Shown here one piece after another: positions 34,301 to 44,692 of a DNA stretch of 64,000 nucleotides. The first letter of the stretch is position 1. Each line of letters begins with the position of its first letter. The notes below the pieces were generated by a model, which searched no databases, had not been told where the DNA came from, and was given only the letters and a program-made list of their open reading frames with translations. A program made the position numbers and the translations under genes. This DNA comes from Phallus indusiatus (taxonomy: Eukaryota; Basidiomycota; Agaricomycetes; Phallales; Phallaceae): assembly GCA_027605045.1 (NCBI GenBank), contig JAQFWX010000150.1:1-64000 (forward strand). Reading direction: 5' to 3'.

Positions 34301-36316
34301 ATATGTTGTTAGGATCGCCGAAAAATAGAAAAAGAAGCATTCTCTGGGAATCTCCTTGGAATAGTTGCTACAAATGCTCTTGAACTTGGTGTTGACATTG
34401 GGGTTCTTGATGCAGTGATTATGCTCGGTTTTCCGAGGGGCGATTTGGCCAGCTTTGTATGTCTGATTCCGTTTTCTGTCGTCATTACAGTTATCACATA
34501 TTCAAAACTACAGCGCCAGCAAGCAGGTCGTGCTGGTCGGCGTTCCCAAGATGCATTGGTTATTTTCGTAGCCGAAAATGTTCCCGCCGATAATTACTAT
34601 GTCGAAAACCCTCAAGAATTGCTTTCCACACCTACCCCGGATTTAATCGTCGACTTGGAGAATCAGGGCGTTCTGGAGATGCATTTACAATGCGCTGCTC
34701 ATGAAATGCCTCTTAGCCTGAGGGATGAGACATACTTCGGACCTCTCATGAAGGAAATTTGTGAAACGCAGCTACTGAAAGATTCAGATAACTGGTGGGT
34801 GGGAAGCGTTTTCTTGATTTTTTCATTGCGCTTATGATTGTTCGCAAGGTATCACGCTCATCCTCGATTCTTGCCTTATCCAGCGAAATACGTATCCATC
34901 AGAGGCGCTGAAGAAGAAAACTACACTGTAATAGATATGACAGAAGTCGACACGGGTAAAGATCCGCGCGTATTGGAGGAGATTGAACTTTCGAGAGCTA
35001 TATTTGAAGTATGTATGAACTTCCTTGTTGCGCGATATCCCACTAAGATCGATTACATAGACGTATGAAGGGGCAATTGTATGTCGCATTGATATTATTA
35101 TCATCACCATTTTGAGAAACGTGTTTATTGTGCTTGTAGTTCCTTCATCAAGGTTTCTCGTTCTTGGTGTGTAGTTCTCTTTCGTTTCATCCAACGACTT
35201 TTGCCTCATCTTTTAATGCTAGGTGACTGAAGTTCGCCATGAGGATAAAACGGCTCATTTGATTCGCACGGATGTTAGCTGGATTACCAAGTCAAGGTGA
35301 CGCCTAAATTGTGATTGAATTCAAACGATGCTTACTGACGAATCTTAGGGATTTTACGTTCGTTTTTTTGCCTGCATTTTCGTGATTTGGCCATACATAA
35401 CCTGATTACAGAGATATTGATCCGAAACGTACCTATAAAATACGCGAAGTCAAGGATGCACCTCAACGAGCTTTTTACGGCCGTAAGTATACAGCGTTCT
35501 TCAGATATCTTCACAAATATTTAAGGCTCTGTCAGTCGTGGATGTCCAAACTTTTGTATTTGGCTACTTCAAGATACGGTAAGCAAAAGAATACGTATAG
35601 AACCTTACAGTCTCACAATTGCACTAGAGGGAATAAAATTTTGGAATCGGTCGATTTAGATACGCCCCCATACAAGCGCGAAACTTTCGGTTTTTGGATA
35701 GACGTTCCGAAAGGAATTGCTCTTACCATGCGTACCAAGGGTTTGCATCCCGCCGAAGGAATACATTCAGCGCAGCATGCTGTTTTGAACAGATTTTCTC
35801 TGAAAACGGAACTAAGAACAGAGTGCAAAGTGCTTGAAAAAGAATTTGCGGAGAAGCCGTCTTCGCGGAAAAGACCAGCCAGATTAATTTTTTATGATAC
35901 TGCTGGTAAACAGAGTGGGGGCGTAGCCGCCAAAGCCTTCGATCATGGCAAGTATTCGTCTTGCTTTGTTTACTCTCTTATTGATTCCTGTCTCTCAGCT
36001 TCGGATTTATTGCATTCCGCACTTGACACCGTGAAAAATTGTCCTTGTGATGAGGGCTGCATGAAATGTACGTCTGTCTAACTTACTTTCCACCTTGTCT
36101 CTCAACTCCTAACTTCCGGAATAAGGTATCAATAGTGTTGCTTGCAAAGAGAGCAACATGGTTATGTCAAAACGCGGTGCCATCGTGATTTTGAATAGTA
36201 TACTCGGTCTTCCTCTCGATTTGGATGATCTTGTAGACGTGGATCCCAACACCGTGCCTGATACTATAGTCGATGCCGAGCCTTTAGCTGCCCCCCGAAA
36301 TGATATAAATTTATAG
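31358..36316 (+). CDS. HRQ1: ATP-dependent 3'-5' DNA helicase HRQ1 (RecQ4-like), 32 exons
   Basis: HRQ1 is a superfamily-2 helicase acting in interstrand-crosslink repair and telomere maintenance. Thirty-two exons close to 1074 aa. Motifs in order: LYGHQAAAINAI, Walker A STRTASGKS, IYPTKALAQDQ, VGTYDGDTP, VVVDELHYY (Walker B variant), SCSATI, VWESGRTDPLNP, MSYRGGYSQTDRRKIE, NALELGVDIG, RQQAGRAGRRSQD, SRDFTDIDPKRTY, and the C-terminal zinc/DUF1998 part with CPCDEGCMKCINSVAC. Exons at 31547-31555 (9 nt), 33972-33981 (10), 34034-34054 (21), 34244-34257 (14), 35061-35078 (18) and 35349-35357 (9) are tiny; each is needed for the frame and restores a family motif. The intron at 35948-35998 begins GCAAGT. 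Its neighbour NOSIP converges with a 72 bp gap. Confidence 0.9.
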
Positions 36317-36388
36317 CGTATGTTATTTTACAAATACCCATGAAAATGTACGGAACTATCATTGTGCACAATAAAGTGTACCTGGCAG

Positions 36389-37692
36389 TTATCCTTGAAA
36401 AGCAACGCCCTTTTTACTGCTTTCTGCTAAACCTCCACCAGCATAGCCGGTACCTAAACGATATACTTAGGATTGGTTATGAGGGGCTGAACAAAAGCAA
36501 CTGACCTTCTCGATTGAGCTGTAGCATATCTGCCGTCTTCAACTTTTTGTCACAAACCACACACTGCTCTGCCGGGCGAACTAAGGAATCAAAACAGGTC
36601 TTGCACACGACATGAGAACATGGCTTCATGACTATTAAAAGATAAGCATAAATAATATGAATGAACGAAAGTTTACGAACGGAATAATAATATTCTATTT
36701 GACAATGTCTTTTTGCATGACGGACAAACTTTATCCGTCTCATCGTATTTGGAATTCTGTTTTCCGTTGTTTTCTAATGTTGAGAACGACACGGGGGTTA
36801 ACTCTTTTAGACTAAAGTAAAGGAGTAATAACGATTAATGAAAAATCATTAAGAGAGATTTGTGATATACGTTAATGAATGTGGGGGGTCTGCTGCTCGA
36901 CAAACAGTATTTAACTTGATTTCTTTAGATGGACCAGCTGCGGCTGTAGGGGTTACTGAAGGGAGCCAGAAATCGGGAAATTTCGATTTCCGAGCCTCGG
37001 CCTAAAACCTGCGTTCAATACTGGCTAAGTAGAGCACGATGAAAGTTATATGAACCTGTTCCTTCTCAATCTGTCTCATGGCAACTTCTTCAGCCTCTCG
37101 GGCAGCAACTTCAACTTTATCCATGTCAAAATCAAACTTTCTTTTCGTTCCATGAGCTTGACGTATATAAGCGCAAAACACCCGAGATGCGTAAAACTAA
37201 GCCTACATTCTCCCTGACCAGATTTATCATTAATTCCGGTGCTCTTCTTATCTTTATCTTCGTCTTTGTCTCGGGAAAGAGCTCCGGTTCCCAGTCCTAG
37301 TTGACCTTTCTCAAATTCTTGCAGAATCCGCTGTCTGGCGGCTTCCCGAGCGCGTTGCTTTTCCTCTTCTTCCTGGAGCCGTAATGCCTCAAACCGTTCC
37401 TTTTGCCGCTTAATGTTCTTTTTCTGTGTTACTTATATGGTAGGTAAATCAAAAGTGCCACTTTCGGACACATGGACTCACAGAGGTCATTGTATATGCA
37501 TTCTTTGCAGAACAAGTGTCCCGAGTTGCAGCAAACAGGATCTCGAGCTCGTTGCAGGCACAAAGAGCACGCGTCGAACTGACGCATTGATTCATTTCCT
37601 AGACGTTGGCGTTTCGTTCCATAGTCTAATTTTTTGTATTCGGCATAGCTGAACACGGATGATGCTGTATTATTCTTGCTGTGTTTGGTCAT
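36389..37692 (-). CDS. Nitric-oxide-synthase-interacting protein homologue (RING/U-box, spliceosome-associated)
   Basis: NOSIP homologues are E3-type proteins found with the spliceosome in fungi and plants. Seven exons (37692-37482, 37431-37207, 37156-37056, 37001-36916, 36811-36681, 36631-36506, 36453-36389) give 314 aa. The N-terminus MTKHSKNNTASSVFSYAEY is a family signature. The first U-box half has ACSLCLQRARDPVCC and GHLFCKECIYNDLLTQKKNI. A Glu/Arg coiled coil follows (ERFEALRLQEEEEKQRA), then GTKRKFDFDMDKVE, FPDFWLPSVTPT, and a second RING-like block VCPSCKKTL...KPCSHVVCKTCFDSLV. It ends in YAGGGLAESSKKGVAFQG. The second exon starts after ...TATAAG, not the nearer ACACAG, because only that keeps the frame. 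Confidence 0.92.
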
Positions 37693-37982
37693 CCTAACTT
37701 GTAGTGAGGGTGTCCTTCTGTCGGAGTTTGAAATGATCCAGAAGCCGGATCTATTTTCAGACCTTGTGCCGCCTGGTTGCAATGATTGGCAACCAAATAC
37801 TCAACTGGCAGTGCTGGTGAAAGCTCGTATTCATTCATTTCCAGAGCAGTTCCTGCGCAAGGCAATTCCATCACGTGGATCGATACAACTATCATACTTT
37901 ATTAGTAATCAATACCTCATCTCGTACCCCTATACAACTCAAGGGCTCTTAGACCCTTCATCTCGACATCAACACCAGTTAA

Positions 37983-39169
37983 ATGCTGTTTAGCCTGATT
38001 TTTAGGATCGTTAGGTATGTCGAGAATCACTTTTACTTGATAGCCTTCTCATCATCACCAGTTCAGCGACCGTCCTTCTTTATCCCATCTACGCTTCATA
38101 CAAGACTCTTGCGAAGAGACCAGCCAATGAAACCGATATAGAAAGATGGTTGATGTACTGGTAAAGCGAGTCATCTGATACTTTTGAAATCCTCTAACGC
38201 TTCTCTTCAGGTCAGTCCTTGGTGTAATCATAACCGTTGAATATGTTGCCGAGTGGGCCATCAGTTGGTTAGTAGCACCGAGCCCTTACCCTTATTCGCA
38301 CTGAAATACGCATATTGAACAGGATTCCCCTTTATTATCTTTTCAAAACTATGTTTTTGCTTTATCTTGCCCTTCCGCAAACACAAGGTTCAACCTATAT
38401 ATACACCAAACATCTTTATCCATTCCTCCAAGCTCATGAAGCTGAGATAGACCAAAGAGTGGTAGAAGCAAAATCAGGGTTATTCGAATGGGTGCGAATT
38501 AGATTACGATCTATTTGGGAAGGTTTTGGAGGCGCAATTCCATCGAGTACTACGCATACTACTTCCTCTTTGAACAGCGGTGCCCCTCCGGTCGATACAC
38601 CACCCACTTTACTAGCTCCTATGACCAATCCTTTGCAACTCGCCCTCGGCCTTTGGCGTACCTATAGTCCCGCCATCGGGGCATTTTTGCAGCAGCCTCC
38701 TGCTTCTCCAGTCGCGTCGTCTCCATCTCCTCGTCAGGAAACACATACCCCGATCTCGTCACAGCCACGAAGGACTTCAGCAGTAGAAATCCATCCTCCT
38801 AGTGATGCCAAATTATCAAACAGGGAAGCTCTTTTGGCCAGACGACGAGCTCTGGAAGCAGAGCTCGCCGCTTTGGATAACATGTCTGACCTTGAACCTA
38901 CCCCCGCAGCTGAGCCATTGGCGACAGCTTCTGATACCGCAACCTCTGTCAGCATGTTTGCTGCTACCCTAGCTTCTACCACTGTTACCGCGATGTCAAC
39001 TTATCTTCCGACTTCGTCGGCGGTAGATGATAGAGGTAGATATGAGGAGATCGCGCGCGATGAGGCGGATGCGGATGATGACGATCCCCCAGCGACTTCA
39101 AATGCTGGAAGAACAAGCTGGTGGTGGGGCTCCAGTAACAAAGGATACGAACGTCTGAAGACCGAGTAA
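37983..39169 (+). CDS. REEP/YOP1-type membrane-shaping protein (TB2/DP1/HVA22 family)
   Basis: Proteins of this family sit as hairpins in the ER membrane and shape tubules. Exons 37983-38014, 38062-38160, 38211-38267 and 38323-39169 give 344 aa. The conserved core is at the N-terminus: TVLLYPIYASYKTL, the ERWLMYWSVLG block, VEYVAEWAISWIPLYYLFK, and FLLYLALPQTQGSTYIY followed by LYPFLQAHEAEID. The C-terminal 200 residues are Ser/Thr/Pro-rich and disordered, with an acidic stretch and a final WWWGSSNKGYERL. This long tail is more like REEP1-4 than the short yeast Yop1. It diverges from NOSIP, with 290 bp between starts. Confidence 0.92.
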
Positions 39170-39662
39170 TTGTTGTTTGATATTTTCATCGCGCTTTTAT
39201 TTGCTTTCATAGGATATGGATCAGATATTATTTATCAGTTGCATCGTAATTTCTTGCTAACGATAGACCTTGTTAAGACAAGCTTTTCAAGTGGACTTGT
39301 ATTTTTTATGTACATCTGTATGAAATAACAACATTATGCAATACAATGGCTCCTGTTGCTAAAATCTAAGCTAGCGACATGGGCTGGAGTGACGCAGCCT
39401 TGGCGCTCTCTGAAAACTTGCTTAATAGGTACTAATCATCTACCCCAGCCCTCGTTGCAGTCCTCGTTTTGTACGAACTGCTGGTAGAGGTAATTAGACA
39501 ACCATCAATCAATTAATCATCATTTAAACAGAATAATTTTTCCACAGTCATACACCATAATTCTACATCGAGGCGTGCCCGGCCCTCCTGGACCTCGGCA
39601 CGCTCTAAAAAATCATACAAATAAACAACCCGGCGAAAGGACAGAATCTTGAGTATTGACCA
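39170..39662. other. Intergenic, start of gene-poor island
   Basis: No supported gene lies between the REEP-like gene and the GAPDH relic. Short frames are seen only by chance. Confidence 0.5.
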
Positions 39663-40946
<1,284 letters not shown>

Positions 40947-41279
40947 AACTTGCTGGAGCTTTTTGGTTGAAAAGAAAATGAAACCACCGCTTTTCTCTCA
41001 ATTTCAATACTAAGCTTTTGTCGCTGCTGCATTTTTTTTTAGAATTTTATTCAGTATCAATAGAATAAAACGAAAGAAGAATAAGGTAGAATTACCACAT
41101 TTGAATATACATACGTACATACGGTATCTGTTTTGTGCATTGAGCGTAGTGTCCGTTCAATATGACTCATGAGCGCGGTCCATACTACTATCGAGGACGA
41201 ATGAATGCTACAATATGGTTCAATATATTCATTGTATGCGTGTCATTGATAAGAAAAATGAACATCTGTAGCCCAGGCA
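40947..41279. other. Intergenic within the gene-poor island
   Basis: This stretch is AT-rich, with T runs (41031-41040) and CATA-type short repeats (41108-41121, ACATACGTACATACG). No gene was recognised. Confidence 0.5.
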
Positions 41280-41836
41280 TTATTTGAAAAATTTTGTCGG
41301 CCTCACAGCGCGGACTTCGAAAGATGGCAACTGAAAGTATAAAACCCTGAAACTTAACTTCCGAGTCGTTCCAACAATGGCGCCCACCCCAGTAGATGTG
41401 AATATTTTGAGTGCTTCTGGCCGTACTATCACACCCAACATCTCACCAGCAATTGCTGTCAAATTGTCTTCTTCCACGGTAGCGGTCTCACTCACTATAG
41501 CATTAGTCCACAAGTTCATAATCACATTACCCACTGAATGCTCCCAACCAGGCTCCAGATAGCCATCAGACTTCAGCTGACCCAGTACATAACGCGTCCA
41601 TCGGGTTACCACGACCAGGGCGGTGGATGAGCTCGATGATGTTGTAGCGGAGGATAGCTTCCTTCCAAAGAGCGTGTTGGGGAGGAAGATGATCGTTTTT
41701 CAACAGGTTCGCGACGGCAATACAATCGGTGATAATGAGATCTATTCCAAGCCTCAATAGCAGCTTTGTACAACCGGCAGCCTTCTGGAGAATTCTTGAA
41801 GACGGGAGATGACATGCTCAGTGCTCCACAAGACAC
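41280..41836 (-). mobile_element. Fragment of a Ty3/gypsy-type retrotransposon (RNase H part), frame-broken
   Basis: Read on the minus strand, three overlapping frames carry what looks like a reverse-transcriptase RNase H end. The first (41836 onward) has SCGALSMSSPVFKNSPEGCR and a following LYKAAIEAWN. The next (41757-41566) has GIDLIITDCIAVANLLKNDH, PPQHALWKEAILRYN and ELIHRPGRGNPMDAL. These resemble the 'TDH...W...HRPG..N..ADALSR' segment of gypsy RNase H. A third frame (41612-41280) continues with no recognised motif. The frame changes show it is inactive. I saw no full pol, no primer-binding site and no paired LTRs, so this is an isolated fragment. The assignment rests on motif memory and is moderate. 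Confidence 0.55.
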
Positions 41837-42693
41837 TCCTGAAATCTATTCAAACATGATTGTCGTAATTTTCCCTTAATACTGGTAAGCCATAGTTCAC
41901 ACTCAACAGGGTTAGCCAGGTTTTTGTCACACGGTTCAGCTGAATGGCCGACTTTTCAGGTCATTTCCAATGTTTCATGAATAGAAAAAAAAATGTATCA
42001 CTAAATCACAAATTCCCTTGCACACTGCAAGGGTTCTACACGCACGCCCGGATGCTAAAAAGTTATGAAACAAACGAATTATGTAATTAAAAAAATGACG
42101 GGGAAGGCCGGCATCGCGGCGAATTCCTAAGCTCGTAAGACAAGAAACCCAATAGTCTATTTTAATAGTCTATTTCTAACCAAATACCAATTAACAACTT
42201 TCAACACAAACCAAGGCCAATACTACGGACGAAATAACTGTAAGATCAGTTTAACAGAGGCATCGCAATCCAAGCGAATGATTAAATTTCCTCCTCGTTC
42301 TCGTCAGGGGCAGTGAAAGGTCGCCGCGGGCATGGGCGGGAAAACGGTACGGACGACGAAAAGGAAGAAGATAAAAAATGGTCCAGCGACGCACGCAAGA
42401 CATGGCGACTCCAAACGAGGCGCACCATGTCTTATACGATAAGTTAGGCGCCATTGAAAGTGAAAAACGGCACGTGAGAAGGCTGCGGACAAGCGTGGAA
42501 AAATTCACGTGCATAATTTCCTTTTATAGTTTACACATTTCTGACATGGATAGTCCTAAGCTCTCGCTTAGGAAATTATATAATTGTTGATGATGACTAT
42601 ATAATATGTCTCAAACCAATTCCTTGACGACGTTTTCGAGCTTATTTCTAAAATTTGTCAAAAAAATAAAGCAGACTGTTCTTTCCCAAGTAT
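41837..42693. other. Intergenic with direct repeat and hairpins
   Basis: A perfect inverted repeat, CCCTTGCA/TGCAAGGG with a 3-nt loop, lies at 42015-42033. A tandem 12-bp direct repeat, AATAGTCTATTT, is at 42151-42162 and 42164-42175. A second hairpin, CCTAAGC/GCTTAGG with a 4-nt loop, is at 42555-42572. Reading frames here lack family features. The region may be a decayed transposon edge. Confidence 0.5.
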
Positions 42694-43411
42694 TTAACAG
42701 ACCCACCTTTGAATTAATTGGCAATGAGAGAGATTGTTAACGATCTGATAAACCGTCGGAGAGCATGTATACGTGTTAGCTTCAGCTTCGTCCGTCGAAA
42801 TACTGCTTGCAACAAGTGTAAAGTCATCTGCAAGACCGGTCAAAAAATCGTTCCTTAAAACCGTTTCCCATGTGTTGAGGAAAATGTTTGCGGTCGTTCT
42901 TGAGTAAACGTTGCTGTTAACAACCGTGTCATCTATATTCATATCTTCCGTTAGTAGTTCGAATACTCGTTCTCCTGATACATTGTCGTCCATAACGTCT
43001 TGATGCGTTATTGGGTCGATGTTCCGCAGTTTCACTGTCAGGCAATGTTTGTCGCCTATCCGCCTAATACCAGTTCGTATTTCATCGTGGATAGACGTGA
43101 TTGGGAGATTTAAACTGCATCGCACGGCCTGCTATGACGAATGTGTTTCCTTTACTATCATTGCTTTTCAACAGAGTCTCTCCTCTTCCAACCTTGATCC
43201 AACGGCAAGATTCCGTGTCGTAGATTTCGGTCGGTAGATAATTTTTTTCAGCTGACACAAATTCTAAAACTATCCCCAAATGCTGCGCTTGCTCGTCCAC
43301 CACGTCCGCGTCGTTTAAATTAATATCCCCCTGATTGTGTTCTTCTGATCCGTGACCATCGATAGTACTGAGCTCGTCTGGTTCTTCTACTTGGGTAGAT
43401 CTGCGAGGCAT
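42694..43411 (-). CDS. Hypothetical protein in two frames, possibly decayed
   Basis: Two overlapping minus-strand frames look coding but do not join simply. The first (43411 to about 43090) starts MPRRSTQVEEPDELSTIDGH and has a stretch with FVSAEKNYLPTEIYDTES. The second (43125-42694) reads NLPITSIHDEIRTGIRRIGD and HQDVMDDNVSGERVFELLTE. A GT-AG intron at about 43192-43132 (after WIK, before QAVRCSLNLP) would connect them in frame, but its sites are weak. I do not recognise the protein. It lies between a transposon fragment and another frame remnant, so it may be a relic. Confidence 0.35.
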
Positions 43412-44692
43412 GATACGTTGGTAAGGCGAATAGTTGATAGTTGTTTACGACAACATATCATTCGTACAAGTTGTTTAAAGCATATTTTCCTGTTTCTCTG
43501 TTTGGGCAAAACTGTTGCTTTTTATCTGATGTCACCTGCCGTCGTTTTTCTAAGAGCGAGTGACGTACTTCGTTTAATTTTATCCCCCACCGTGACTGTG
43601 CAAGGGACTTGCCGCTCAAGGCGGCTCTAGTAAAATGTATTGATTTTCCCATAATATGCATAATAGGTGACCTTTTCCCCATACGTAGGCTCGGGTCAGT
43701 AGGGGCTAGGTCACAAGTCTCAGAGTAACATTGATGATTTGGATTTAAGGACTTCGGATGAAGATCCTAATGAGAGTAATAAAGAGGAATGTGCTAATGA
43801 AACTGTAAATGAATGGAATGTCGATGCTTTCGCCCAATGTAAATTTAAGCTAAAGTTGCAGCTATTTACAACCTTTTTTCCATTATTCGCGGACACACCG
43901 TCTCCCTTCATTCAAGTATCTACAAAAACTTTCCGATTAGTCTACCAAGCCAAGCCAAGCCACTGTGAAGGCAAGTATGGCACGAAGAGGGCCATTTTTA
44001 ACCTCGAGATTCGAGTTTTAAATATCCGTGTTCCCGACTCTGCCGTTCATCTGGAGCACCTCGGCGAGAGCCAGACCTGGTTTATTCATTAGAAACGAGA
44101 GTATGCGTTATTGACTCGGATGATAAACTATTGGGCCTAAATCCTAGATTAAAGCTGTTGCGCCTGGGTACAAAATAATGGTTTAGAGCCCATAAACTTT
44201 CAAAATGGTTATTAGAAGAGGGCAACAAACCTGGGAATTGACAGTAGTAGGCTAAGAATTACAACGACCTCGCTCATAAGTCGATGTTGATTTCCTATAA
44301 AGACCGATCTTTATTTTCGTATAAGTTCAAGCGAGAACCTCAGTTTCCATAATATGTAAGGTGTTTTAGAAGACTAAGTATACTAGTCGAAATATAAACT
44401 CACCTAACATACCTAGAATAACGCCAACGGATTTTGGAGCAAATGCGGTAAGCGGTTCGACGGACATGTCAATATCGGTGGTTGCGAACTGTCTATAGCG
44501 ACCATCACCAACATATTGGCTTTCAGCTGGGATGGGGTTTTAGGCGCATTCCTGAAGTTGCATATGCAAGGGAGATGGAACGTATAGCAGCTCTATAGCA
44601 GCGCTAAATTTATTCTCGAAATTCGAATTCCTAAAGGTAGGGTCACGTGCATTAAATTCCTTTTTTAGAATTTTTTCAGAGTGCATGTACAA
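43412..44692. other. Intergenic with possible coding remnant
   Basis: A + strand frame at about 43720-43920 reads SQSNIDDLDLRTSDEDPNES and NETVNEWNVDAFAQCKFK, which is acidic and of coding-like composition, but it has no identifiable start or partner exons. The rest has no supported gene. CACGTG lies at 44644-44649, about 45 bp before the POL5 start. Confidence 0.4.

Noticed and set aside
42251..42514. Minus-strand frames of 60-87 codons
   Set aside because: Arg/Phe-rich chance frames without motifs, and no start context that stands out.
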